In this document: positions 45,460 through 56,763 of the stretch, one piece after another
Layout of the letters: each line of letters begins with the position of its first letter
Numbering within the stretch: position 1 is the first letter of the stretch
Assembly: GCA_022496205.1 (NCBI GenBank)
Contig: WTXD01000006.1
Location: 744,001-808,000 of the forward strand
Length of the DNA stretch: 64,000 nt
Direction: 5' to 3'
From: Gloeopeniophorella convolvens
Lineage: Eukaryota > Basidiomycota > Agaricomycetes > Russulales
Made by a program: the position numbers and the translations under genes
The notes under the pieces: model-generated
Databases searched by the model: none
The model's input: the letters and a program-made list of their open reading frames with translations, nothing else
Told to the model about the DNA's origin: nothing

Positions 45460-48400
45460 ATGGCTACCCTTAACGATCGTCCTTTCTCCAAAGACTACAG
45501 GTGATTCGTCCTGCCTCCGCCTTCGCGACGAGATAGCCAACCCATCACGTCCCCAGTGGCCTCGTAAATCAATCTGTGATCGCCGCATGCGTCGCGGTCA
45601 TTTGCATAACAGCTCACGAGCTTATGAAACGGAAGCGGCGCGGAAAGAAGGTCAAGGGCCTCGGCAGTGTGGAATCTTGGGAGTTTGGATAGTGAGTCGC
45701 CGGATTCATGTATCTCCACGCTGGCTTGAATATGGCATTAACCCAGTTGTGTAAAGTTTGTACCAGGGCAGATCCTGGGCGAGGTACTGTTCTCCTTGGC
45801 GCATTAGCCTCCGTCCTGACATGTCTGTAGCAACCCATCACCCCCAACTCCACTCGGCTGGCCTCTAGCTTGGGTCAGAGAAGTTATCAAGTTTCCCGAG
45901 TCCAGTTTGAATGAACTCAGAGGACTGGACGCGACCGTCTACTCGCGCTTCTTGCGTGGCTGCAGTGAGCTGCCTATTCCTGTGGGTAGGGTGACATTAA
46001 CTCGTCCTTGACTAGCCTGGTTCGTCCTGCTGCACACTTTCACGACTGTGCCCATTCTTCTTCCCATACATCTGCACTTCTCGGACAACAATGTGTCTCC
46101 ACGGTCCATGACACGGGCATCCATCTCATCATTGGCCGAAACCACCAAGGGGACGAATCTTCTATGGATACACGTCATTCTTCTGTTCTACATCACGATA
46201 TCCTGGGTCATCACCCTTGTCTGGATTTGCCGAGGCGCATTCCGATATCGTCAAGTACACATTCAACACGCCGCTGAGTGCGCTGCGTCCGCTGCACAAG
46301 CACAGAAGGACTCGCAATATCACCCCCATCCTCACCCACAATACCCCTTCCAGTCGCTTCACATGCTTGATGATGATCAATCTAACCGTGGCCTCCGACT
46401 GCGCACGGTCATGGTCTCGAACGTGCCTCTGCATCTGCGTTCTGAGAAGGAGCTTGCAGAGTACTTTGAGTACTACCTCTCTCGGCCATCCGTAATCCCC
46501 GCTGTTGTGCTTTCCTCACGACCTGGGCTCTTCAACAAGCTGGTCACTTTCGTGTACAGCCGGGCGAGACATATTCTAGAGCACATGCCACATCCGCACC
46601 GCGCGAGTCTCCCAAGCGAAGATGACGTCAATGCGGAGCTCAAGCCCGACGAGACTAAGGTGCCCGTCATATCGCGCGTCGTTATCGCGCGTAAGATGAC
46701 GGAACTTGCGTCTCTACTCGAGCGGCGGGAGGAAGTATTGCGGAAGTTGGAGACGGCCCATATCAAGCTCGCAAGGAAGACTCTGAGCGCAGTCAAGCAC
46801 GAACTGGACAAGCGCGACGGAAGTCACGCACCAGTAGCTCGCGGCTCGCGTTTCCTTAGGAGGAGCGACGATAAGGAGATACCCCTCGATAAGGCCGTTG
46901 ACGACGAGCAAATCAAGGAGGAATTGATCCGTACCCTGCAGCCATTTGTTGATGAATTCGGGTTGCGCAACACTTCGCCATCAGAGGGTAAGTACCTGCT
47001 ATAGTTCGCATTTCCCATTCTCATCGTGGGCTATCCAGAGCAACAAGACACCCCTAGTTCTGGCTACAAGACTGTCTGGGGAGCGCTTCATGCTATCCCA
47101 CGTAGCGCCCTCGAAGCATACCAACCCCTCATCCGGCTTTCATCGTTCTTCCGTGGGCACACGGTACCGGAGATTGACTACTATATCACGAAGCTCAACC
47201 TTCTGTCGTCCCTCATCACCGAGAACCGTGCGCGGGCCATTGAGCACTATGACCCTGTGTCGACGGCTTTCGTCACGTTCGCAGACCCGAAGGATGCGAG
47301 GAGAGCATGTCGGTATCTGGCATCACACCCGGACAACCCGATGAACTGCGTGGTCCAGATGGCACCCAGTTTCGAGGATGTGGATTGGACGAGGGTGATG
47401 AAATCTACGTTCAAAGCCGAGGTTAGTTATCCCAAGCCCATCGAAATGATTACTTATGGAGCGCATCCACAGTTCCTCAAGGACTGGGTCGTCAACATCG
47501 GGGTCTGGTGAGCTTCTCGGATGGAGCAAGTGTATGCGTCGTATACTGACACGACGTGCAGGGCCTTCACACTATTGTGGCTCTTCCCCGTATCACTTCT
47601 TGTCACGCTGGTTTCCATCCAGAACATCAGCGCGTACTGGCCTGGCCTTGTGAGTCTTTCCTATGGCGCTAAGTGTAAAGTTGACATATATGGGTATAGG
47701 CGAACTACCTCGCACACCATGCGTGGGAAGAAGAGCTTCTGCAGTCGTTCCTCCCCACCCTCCTCGTCTCATTGCTCACACTCCTCATTCCGCTTATCCT
47801 CCTTCTGATCGCGAAGAAGGCACACACGATCATCACCCTTTCTGCTCTTCACGACCGCATCATGACACGTTATTATAAGTTCCTCATCGTCAATGTTCTC
47901 GTCTTTTTCTGCATCGGCACCGCGGCTCTGCAAAGTTTCTTGGTCGGGTTTTCTATCACCAAAACCGACAGAAATGTCCTGCAGATTGTAAAGAATAGTT
48001 TCCCTTCAGCCGGACCCTTTTATGTTGGATGGTGTAGGTGCTTGAGCCCCGACAAAGAGCCTGGTATTAACGCATACACAGTAATTTTCACGACCGCAAT
48101 TCACGGAGGAGTGGAGCTCGCGCTGCGTACGTAAACCGTTCTTTTTTTACCCAATGCGACCTGCCGCTGACCAGTCATCCACAGTCGGTGTCGGTGCCCA
48201 TTTCATTTCTTCTGAACCGAATGTTTTAGTTGACCATGCTGATTTGCAGCTCCCACTAATCATGTACCCTTCTACGAAGCGCACAATCATACCACGCAAA
48301 CGCAATGTCCGCATTCGTCCCAGAACATTCAATTATTATTGTAAGTCAAGAACTCGCGTAAATAGCGCCCTCGCTGATTTTCTTATCGGGTTTGCTTGGA

Positions 48401-50250
48401 CAGATTGGCTTCCTAACCATTTACTTGTGATGCATGTTCTCTTTGTCTTTGCCGTGCTCAACCCACTGGTTATCCCGTTCGGTTTGATTTATTTCTCGAT
48501 CGAAAAAAGTAAGTGTCGTGACTTCCCGCCTATTGGTAGAACGCTTATGAGTTATTCCTCAGCTGTAATCAAGAACCAATTCCTACACGTCTATGCCAAG
48601 AATTACGAGGGCAATGGCCAGATGATCCTCATTCGAATCATTCGCTACTCTCTGGACGGTAAGTGGCGCTTATCTGGAACGCCGAGAAGGTGCTGACGAA
48701 GGTGCACAGGTCTGATGCTCGCGCAGGTAGGCTTAGGCGTTTGAACCCATCCGACCGTAGTGACACCTTTTCTCTTACAGGCTGTCTTCTTGGCTTACAT
48801 GGCTGTTCTGAAGAAGGAAGTGAATGTGGCTCTTTCAGCCGTGCTCATTGTGCTCACTACTTTGGCCAAGATAGTGTAAGTCCAGACCCAGTCTTGCGCA
48901 GAGCAGTTTCCTAATAAGGAGTGCAGCATAACCCGCGTTTGCCGTGCAAAGTTTGAGCGCGATGATCTCAACGAGGCCAGGATTGTTTGCGGCCTTCAGC
49001 AGGGTCAGGTGCGAGACCTCGAAGCCCAATCCGTTTACTCCAGCCATGTGAGGAAGGATGGAGCGACGGATGTTGAAAGCCACCCTATGAAGCAGCCGAA
49101 GCTCTGGGCAACATGGCGCGCTCCGAAGACTTTCCCTTTCGCCTACGCTACCTCCCCGCCTCGCGGGAACCGTAACATCCGGCGTCCACCAATTCCTTTC
49201 GACAATGAAGGTGCTCCTTACTCTCCTGTCCGCACCGAGTCTCCTCCAGTGACCGAATTCTTCGCGGGAAATGCTCTAACTGATGCCAAGTTGACGGATG
49301 TCAAGGAGCAACCTGAAGATTCCCTGGTCTCGCCTCATCCTCCTCATCCCCGGTGGGATGACGACTCGGACCCAGACCACCCCTACGACAACCCGTACTA
49401 TACGAAGACGGTAGCGAAGACACTTTGGCTACCACGGAATCCATGTAGCCTGCTTGACTTGGACGATACTGTCGATCTCTCTAAGGCGCTCACATCCAAC
49501 TCCAATATTGGCGATCTCGGCTCGTGGATCTTCGGCTCGCAACGCTCTGCATGGCGCCCCCAACAATCTGACGGCCTACCTTCCCCACTGCATAGCTCAC
49601 CGCCTACCAGTATGCCCAGCACACCACTTGAGCCGCCACAACATAGACCGTCGTTCCCTCCATTGCGCCAATACAGTGGTCGTGAGGACATTTTATTACC
49701 TCCTCGCATGGCGCTGCGCATCCATGACTCGGACGTTGAAGAGGTGCCTGTGTCCGGGCGCCTTCCCTCTGCTCAAGGACGCCGCAAGAGCAGTAGCCGG
49801 ACTACCACCGGATCCGCACGCACGGGGCACACCATAGAGCGGGCAGTTACCATCGATGTCGCGCAAGACAGGCGCCGACGCCTTCCGTCCTTCCGGTCCG
49901 ACGGGCGCCCTAATCTCGGCCAGCCGCCCTATTCAGCAACCCTGCCAAGCGCAGGACGGCGCCATCGCTCAATGTCGCTGGACCCCAAGCTGGCGGAGGT
50001 TGCGGGTGTACTGCCGGATGCACATGCGCAGGTGGACTTCCTCGCGTCTGTGGAAACGCCGCTGCCAACGGGACACGCGCCGGAGCCGTCGTCCGTGACG
50101 CCCACGGAGGCAGTGGAGCAGGAGGTCATCGTCGAGGAACAAGCCGCGGCGGAGGAGCGCATACGGCAGGAGCAGGAGCAGGCAGAGAAGAACACGAAGG
50201 AGCATCGTTCGTGGTGGACGCGGTGGTTCTTCTCGAGGGCGGAGACATGA
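45460..50250 (+). CDS. CSC1/OSCA/TMEM63-type calcium-permeable channel with long C-terminal tail
   Basis: Osmotically or mechanically gated cation channel of the plasma membrane (RSN1_TM, cytosolic PHM7_cyt and RSN1_7TM domains). The first TM is assembled across exon 2 (NQSVIAACVAVICITAHELM), followed by FGYLYQGRSW, then TWFVLLHTFTTVPILLPIH and TNLLWIHVILLFYITISWVI. The cytosolic part includes RTVMVSNVPLHLRSEKELAEYF and a coiled coil. The seven-TM core contains WLFPVSLLVTLVSIQNIS, VFAVLNPLVIPFGLIYF and YAKNYEGNG. From about 49000 a tail of some 400 residues, rich in Pro/Ser/Arg, begins with NPYYTKTVAKTLWLP and ends in an acidic Glu/Gln-rich helix and RSWWTRWFF. More than a dozen introns, one possibly flanking a 5-nt exon at 48185-48189. 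Total is over 1,100 residues; the tail may anchor or regulate. Confidence 0.88.
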
Positions 50251-50692
50251 TGCCATACTTAGTGTATCTTGCACTTGTCATTTGTGCGTTCTTCTGTATG
50301 TTCGGGCCTCGCAACGCTGCCAATGTTTCCCCGTGGGGCTGCCGCACGCTTTTATTAGCGCCACGCCTGGGCGGGCGATCCGCGCACAGGTGTTATGTTA
50401 GGGTATGCACAATGCTCCACAGGTAACGTGTGAGTTAATCCGAGGCTTCCGAGCGTGCACCTCGTGAGCAAACAACAGTTCCGTGACGACCCGTGGTGAC
50501 TCTTCCGAGGCAATTGCTCGCATCTATGTCGCATCCGATGATTTTCCCCGCAGGCGCGAGCGGACGCGCAGAGGCGTCCGCCGCCTCTTCTACTGGCATA
50601 TGTCTAAATCTTCGGCCATTTGGCTGGCGGTTATAAGGCGCATACGTGGTGCTCGGACACGCAAAGCAGACGTTTCGTTGCTCTTGTCGACC
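50251..50692. other. Intergenic, promoter of the GH131 gene
   Basis: 442 bases between two plus-strand genes. A 316-codon minus-strand frame (51385-50435) overlaps this stretch but runs antisense through GH131 exons, so it is a shadow. It contains the TATA element at 50631. Confidence 0.5.
50631..50637 (+). promoter_or_regulatory. TATA box of the GH131 gene
   Basis: TTATAAG lies 56 bases before the start codon at 50693, a near-consensus element at a typical position for a highly expressed secreted-enzyme gene. Confidence 0.55.
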
Positions 50693-52092
50693 ATGTACGC
50701 CTACGCTGCTCTTGCTGCGCTCGCACTCGTGAAGACCGCCCAGGCGGGCACCGTTGTCTGGAACGGAAGTTTCAACAACTACCCCACCGTCTCTGCGTTT
50801 GACCAATGTACGCCTTCGCGTCCTACCCTTCTTCGCGCAAGTTGATCCGTCGCGCGCAGGGTCCTGGTCGGACGAAGTCGGCGAGTACCAATGGGTAAGC
50901 CCGTGCCGCGCGCGCCATGACACGCCCGAGCACGGACACTCACGCCGACTGTGCACGCGCAGTACATCCACGGCACGCAGCCCACGTCGCACTACCTGGC
51001 ACTTGACCCGACCTACAAGAACCCGGCGGACACCGCCGAGACGAATGGCCTGCGCGTGACCCTCGATTCGACCGCGACATGGAACTCGCAGATGGAGCGC
51101 GCGGAGCTCATCCCGCAGACGACCGCGAACCTCGGCCAGGGCGAGCTCTTCTACCACTTCTCGATAAAGCGCGACTCGGTCACGCCGCCCGAGGTGCGTG
51201 CGCACGTGCGGTGTGTTGGCGCGGCGGGTGCTGATGCCGGGTACCACTGCTAGTCGTCCCTCGAGCACCAGATTCTGTTCTTCGAGTCGCACTTCACCGA
51301 GGTACGAGCGGCTCTGTTGCTGATTGCGTATGCACTGACCGGGTTTTGTCCTATAGCTCAAGTACGGCATCGCACCCAACAGCACTTACCTTTCGTGGTG
51401 CATTCAGAGCCAGCCTCAGTGGGGAATCTTCTGGGAGCCCGACACATGGTATAACTTTGCCTATGACATCAACGTAAGCGGATCCTTCTCGCACCACAGC
51501 GCAACGGCTGACCGTGTGGTGGCAGTTCTCTGCGAACACCGTTGCTCTGTACTTCTCCCAGGGCGGCGACCCTCTCACGCTGGTGCACCCTGCTGTGTCA
51601 GCTTCGACCTCGACCAACTCGGAGGACTTCCACGTCGGCGTGCTCCGCATCGTGAACGACAACACGCCCGAGACATTCTACTTCTCCGGCGTGTACATTG
51701 AGCAGGGCCCGATCACGACTGCCATCGGCAATGGCTCCAGCCCTCCCCCCAGCGGGCCTTCGTCCTCGTCTTCTTCGTCTTCGTCTACCGCATCCTCATC
51801 GGCCTCGAGCACCTCGAGCACCACTGTCACCACCACGACCACGACCACGTCCTCTGCCCCAGGCCCGTCCCAATCCAAATACGGCCAGTGCGGTGGTAGG
51901 TGCCTTCATTGGCTCGAAGGAGGGTTTCGTTAATCGAGCTCTCTTCAGGTACCGGCTACACCGGACCCACGGCCTGTGCCTCTGGCAGCACCTGCTCGGC
52001 GGTGTCCCCGCCTTACTACTACCAGGTAATGCAGTGCTCTTTACTTGTATTCAGCGTGCAATTGCTGACCAAGCCCTGAATAGTGCCTGTAA
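50693..52092 (+). CDS. Secreted GH131 beta-glucanase with C-terminal CBM1
   Basis: Extracellular glycoside hydrolase family 131 enzyme (broad beta-1,3/1,6- and beta-1,4-glucan activity in characterised members) fused to a fungal cellulose-binding module. Eight exons (50693-50807, 50860-50894, 50963-51193, 51254-51301, 51357-51473, 51526-51895, 51949-52025, 52084-52092) give 333 residues. A signal peptide (MYAYAALAALALVKTAQA) is followed by the GH131 signatures GTVVWNGSFNNYPTV, WSWSDEVGEYQWYIHG, YLALDPTYKNPADTAETNGL and MERAELIPQT. A Ser/Thr linker precedes CBM1: KYGQCGGTGYTGPTACASG, with aromatic YYYQ and four Cys. The last Cys comes from a 9-nt final exon (TGC CTG TAA). Confidence 0.94.
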
Positions 52093-52241
52093 AAGCATCC
52101 TGCAGAGATGTGGCCTCGGTGGGTTTGAAAGGGCCAAGATAGTCTGAACAACGGCGCAGATGCTTGAGCATATATATGAGGCCGCGACACGATACCACGC
52201 TGCAGACATCTTTTGTACAAACAGTGAAAAGATCACGTTTC

Positions 52242-53095
52242 CTAACGAAGCTCAGAAACACCTGCCAGTAACGTTAGAGAGCATCTCGCAGGAATTGTGA
52301 TATCTCACCAATGACACCACAAGCCGCGCGAGCTCCGGCGTTGCCCGTTTTGAGGGACTCTTCGTTGTTTCCACGGCCCAAATCGTCTGTCCCCTGCGGC
52401 CACGTCAAACGACTGCTACAAGTGAGCTCGAACCGTTTGGTGGTACTTACGGCATGCAACACAACGCTTCGTCTGCGGGGGCACAATGAGAATAGAAGCA
52501 CTGCCATGCAAGAAAACAGCTTACCCGACAATGCTCAGTGGTCCATTGAGCGATATCTTGCTGTCTGTCAACGTGAACTTTGCAATGCCGTCTTCATCAC
52601 TCTGGATATTCCCAAGGTCTCCCACGTGTCTCTCTGAATCCGTGGGAGCCCCATGTTTTTGGTTGTACGGGTTGAAGTGGGAGCCGGCTGACGTGCATCC
52701 GTTCGACGCATCTCCCAGTTGGCTGCACGCGGCGTTCAACCTCTCGGCTCCTCTCTGCGCATCATGAGACGCACTGGATATGGAAACCGCGGCTTGCAGA
52801 AGGATCGAGTGATTTGAGATCTCCTCTGACCGTGACAGACCCATCTTTTGAGCCCTGCTCGAAGATGACCGTGCCGGTTACGCTGGAGTCCCCTGAGAGG
52901 ACAGCAACAGCCTGATTGCTTGTAAGTCACACATGAACGATACCAGATTTCACGCTGAACGCAAACCTTGTACACAATCGGCCCATCGGCAGAGCGACTT
53001 GAGGGCCACAGCCAGACAAGCAGCGCCAAAAATGCGACGCCACCAAACACGAGAGTGCGCACCGAAAGTGACGAGGACGAGGAGTGGGAGTCCAT
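52242..53095 (-). CDS. Membrane-anchored Cu/Zn superoxide dismutase
   Basis: Dismutates superoxide to peroxide and oxygen. Six exons (53095-52954, 52892-52775, 52722-52525, 52472-52451, 52393-52309, 52261-52242) give 194 residues. The SOD core begins at [17 protein letters not shown]. Metal ligands are all visible: the His pair in FHIH, His in SHFNP, His in KHGAP, His and Asp in ERHVGDLG, and His in VVLHAGTDD. The disulfide Cys pair is in NGCTSAG and AACGVIG. Unlike the ~154-residue cytosolic enzyme, this one starts with a short Ser-rich tail and the hydrophobic [19 protein letters not shown], a signal anchor, so the enzyme is probably membrane-bound and faces the lumen or cell exterior. The first donor is GTGAAA. 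Confidence 0.93.
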
Positions 53096-53300
53096 CGTGG
53101 TCTGAAGGAAACCGTGAGTTTGCCGAAGCAGCCGTCGAAGCCAATGGCTGCGGCCGTCGGGACGCGGGAAAATGTCGATGACGACGGCTGAGGCAATTTC
53201 GGCTGAGGCAATTTGGGAACCATTGCTGACTCAGCACTTTCACGTAGTAGTTATCTACATGATATTATTATTAGGTGTTGGTGTTGGCACCCATCCGCTG

Positions 53301-53645
53301 CCGCCAACAGTGGTGCATGTTAAAGACGCTGCACGCGCGCGCGCGATCTCGCTTCGAGCGCAACCCCCCTCTATGAAGAGAAAGCGCCTCGTTGTGTCTT
53401 CCGGCGAGACAACGTGGAAGGCGATCGTCGAGCACATTACTACGGCGCGCCCAACGCTGAAAGACCGCCTGCCCGTGATCTCCGGAGAGGAGGCACCGGC
53501 GCCGCCCCATCCAAAGCTCGACGCAAGCTTCGCGGCGAGCGTTATTGGGTTGACGAACTACATCAGCTGGCAGGACACTGTCGAGGATACAATAGATGAC
53601 TTGTTTCGTATAGAGCGGGAGCTTGGTATTGAAGCACCCCAGTGA
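53301..53645 (+). pseudogene. Truncated C-terminal fragment of a dihydroflavonol-reductase-like SDR
   Basis: About 115 codons match the end of the intact gene at 55037-56357: VVHVKDAARARAISL versus VDVRDVARAHVRAL, RPTLKDRLPVISG versus RPALKDRLPVVTG, and ISWQDTVEDTIDDLFRIEREL versus VKWQDTVVDTIDDMLRIEREL. The Rossmann part and the YxxxK active site are missing. The frame is open upstream to 53172, but that part resembles nothing. It is a relic of a local duplication, possibly unexpressed. Confidence 0.8.
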
Positions 53646-53821
53646 TGGTTGGAAGCCTATCGCAATATACCTGTACCCCGTTGTGCAGACAAGCTCACGT
53701 TTGAGTTCTATAATCATCCCTTCCCCGTCTGCGCCAACCTAATGATTCGCCCTGTCCAATGCTGACGACAAGGCTCTGACACTGCCCGAACTCCCTGCAT
53801 AATCTCCTTCGAGTCGGCACG

Positions 53822-54113
53822 ATGCCCGAAGCTTCGCCTGTTATCGAGAAGCCGAACGCCGAAGCTGTGAGTGATCCAGACATATCCACCCGCCAGAGCC
53901 AGAGCAGAGGTCTCGAGTCTTTCAGTACTACCTAGGCGTTGCCTTCTGAGAGGGCCGGCTCTCTACACTCAGAATGCATTTTCAAAGGTGAAGATGCAGA
54001 TAGAAGCAATGGTGCAGGCTGACACGAATATGCGCGACTCAAAAAGACAATCGCAGGCGGGTTCGGGGTTTCTTCCATGGGGAAAGGCCGAGCGCATGGT
54101 GACTGGCGACTAG
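53822..54113 (+). CDS. Possible small two-exon gene, 61 residues
   Basis: Exon 1 (53822-53866) encodes MPEASPVIEKPNAEA and ends at a perfect GTGAGTG donor. A 106-base intron ends CTCTACACTCAG, and exon 2 (53973-54113) continues in phase with NAFSKVKMQIEAMVQAD and the tail LPWGKAERMVTGD. The spliced product is hydrophilic and helical, without signal or membrane segment. I do not recognise it. The evidence is coherent splicing and a protein-like composition only. Confidence 0.4.
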
Positions 54114-55036
54114 CGACTCATCAGCCAGCTACGTAACAACATCATGTTGCTTGACGCATCATATCACTGCTGTCCAGAGAACATCGTCGGGGGGCTTCCT
54201 GTTAGCTTGCTGTGGCACAGAAAAAGCGCTCCAGTGGGCCTTATGTCATATCAACAATGACAGAGATGACCAGCAGAGACGGTTAGAGTGTCACAATAGG
54301 CTTCAGTGATAGTGTGTAGACCGAGGTGAAGACGAGGCACTCCGGTAGGCCATTCCTGGAGTAAAGGATCCAAAGAGGATTGCTCATTATCGGTTACGGG
54401 TCTCGCCCCAAGGGTGTAACTTTGAGCGCAGACGGAAGACTTGAATGGAGGATATCGACATGATCGGATGTGCAGTCGGGTGACAGCGGCACGGCGCGCG
54501 CGGCGGCAGACCATCGTCAGAATTATTATACTTAAGTATAATACATAGTGCATTAACCAGCTCATCCATTACATAACGAGGAACTGTGTTCCTCCGACCG
54601 GACCACCCTGGCCACTGCAGTCGGGAGGAAATCTAGGGAAATCCTGTAGTTGCTACGTGCTATCCCCAGAGGCACTGCAACGTTTGGCTCCAAGGAGTGT
54701 CTACCGGGTTCCGGAACTTGGGTCATCCCCTCGCGGGATTACTTACATGACTATCTCTCATACTACCAATTGGCCTCATGAGGCTCGCCGCTTGGACAAC
54801 CATTCTGGGGGTCATCGATCTTGCGTGCTGTGTATCAAGCACCCGAGGCGATGCCGTGATCCACGGTCCGACTCCCTGGAGGTCCTCGGCATTGCATGAA
54901 CATCGTGCTTCCTGGACCGGTTCCCTCAATTCTAGTCTTGGATTCAAAAAAAGGAGCTCCGCTGCAGTGCAGATATAGAGCGAGTTGACCCCGCTTGCCG
55001 TGTGCTCCTCAGAAAAAACCACCCACAGTGATTGTC
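54114..55036. other. Gene-poor region upstream of the SDR
   Basis: About 920 bases with short frames on both strands (up to 104 codons), none with a motif. It should hold the promoter of the dihydroflavonol-reductase-like gene. Confidence 0.45.
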
Positions 55037-56357
55037 ATGCCCCTTGTCCTCGTATGTGACCTCGCGTGTGTCTCGCAGACAGCAGGCTCATCGGCGCGCC
55101 TAGGTTACCGGTGCCTCTGGCTTCATTGGTTCGCACGTCGTCGACGAGCTCTTACGGACCGGGTACTCTGTCCGGGGGTATGTATGTCTCTGCGACGATA
55201 GCTGTAACTTGCGCGCTCACCTGCGGATTTTGCCAGTACCGTCCGTAGCAAGAACGTCGCCCGCATCAGCAAGAGCTATGAGGAGTTCGGGGACAAGTTC
55301 ACAACCGCCGTCGTTGAGGATCTCGCAGAATCAGATCTGACCGACGCTGTGACGGGTGCGTACAGGGTGCCAGCCATTGTTCGTCTGCGCCTGACGACTT
55401 TGTGAACCAGGCGTCGATGCTATCATCCACGTCGCATCTCCCCTCGCCCTATCTACTACTCCGGAAGTCATTCTCAGGGTCAGCAGTGTCCTCACTACCC
55501 CGTCAGATCGTCGCTGACCGGACGCCCCTCCAGGCTGCCATCTCAGGTACCACCCGCATCCTCGAATTCGCAGAGAAAGCTGGCGTGAAGCAGATCATCG
55601 TCACCGCGAGCATCGCATCGCTCTCCCGCCCTGAAGATCTCTGGGTTGACAGGACGATCTCCGAGCGTGGTGCGTCACCTCGCCGCTCCTGACCGCCGCG
55701 CATCCGCTGATCCAGCAACCAGACTTCTGCACGGTGACAGAAGCCGAGGCGTTACAACCGAACGCCCCGCCCTTCCTCGTCTACTCGGTCTCCAAGACGC
55801 TCGCCGAGCAGACCCTGCTCGCATTCGCACGCACGCACCCCGACTTCGACCTCACGACGATACACCCGGCGTACGCATACGGGCCCACCGGGCGCGGGCA
55901 GGTCTATGACAGGCCCGCGACGGGCACGAATCGCTACGTCTACACGCTCATCGCGGGCCCCGCTGGGCGCCCCCTTTTTGGGTACGACCCCGCCCAGCGC
56001 GGGCCCCCGTTCAACGTCGACGTGCGCGACGTCGCGCGCGCGCACGTACGTGCGCTGCAGCTGCCCAAGGCGCCCCCCGGCGCGCCGCCGAAGCGGTTCC
56101 TGGTCTCGTCGAGCACGTTTACGTGGGCGGACGCCGCCGCGCACCTCGCGGAAGTGCGGCCCGCGCTCAAGGACCGCCTGCCGGTAGTGACTGGCGCCGA
56201 GCCGCCCCTGCCGGTGTTCGCGACGCTCGACACGCGCGCGACGGAGGAGGCGCTCGGGATCAAAGAGTACGTGAAGTGGCAGGACACGGTGGTGGATACG
56301 ATCGACGACATGCTGCGCATCGAGCGGGAGCTCGCGGCGAAGAAGACGCAGGCCTGA
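55037..56357 (+). CDS. NAD(P)-dependent epimerase / dihydroflavonol-4-reductase-like SDR
   Basis: Extended short-chain dehydrogenase that reduces an aldehyde or ketone, or epimerises a sugar nucleotide; the substrate is not predictable. Exon 1 is only 15 nt (55037-55051, MPLVL). Exon 2 (55104-55177) supplies the Rossmann motif VTGASGFIGSHVVDELL. Then follow TVRSKNVARISKSYEEFG, VDAIIHVASPLALS, GVKQIIVTASIAS, the catalytic YSVSKTLAEQ (Tyr and Lys of YxxxK) and HPAYAYGP. The 3' exon from about 55730 is very GC-rich and codes for RDVARAHVRAL and WQDTVVDTIDDMLRIEREL. Five or six introns, all GT-AG, and phases close. A decayed partial copy lies 1.4 kb upstream. Confidence 0.88.
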
Positions 56358-56763
56358 CGAGGTGTAGGTCCAGGTTGGTCGATTGTTGGAGCGCGGGCGG
56401 GCGCGGGAAAGGGCCTACATTTGCATGCACCTGCTTTCTGATCATGATGGCGCGACGCCGCCTCGCGGACACGGTGCGTCAGTCGCGTGTCAAAGCGTAT
56501 TAATAGAGTGCAAATAATGAATGTGTATTTATAATGGTATGCGCAAAAGTGTCGCGACTTGGCAAGAGACAGATTGGACAGGCCGGGAACAACAGGAAGC
56601 GGGATATGCGAGCGAGATCACTCATAGGTAGAAAGCATCGATACACCTGTAAGAAACGATTCACAGAGGCTAGTAAGCAAGATCTCCTGTAGGCGGCTTG
56701 CAGAGAACCAGCACTACCGTTTATAAAAAGAAAGTCCAAAGGCACGAGAGCGAATAAAAAGCA
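56358..56763. other. Intergenic between convergent SDR and VAP genes
   Basis: 406 bases between two stop codons, AT-richer than the flanks in its second half. Probably both 3' UTRs. Nothing else seen. Confidence 0.5.

Noticed and set aside
50435..51385. 316-codon minus-strand open frame
   Set aside because: It runs antisense to spliced GH131 exons with clear family motifs, so it is a shadow frame caused by GC-rich codons.
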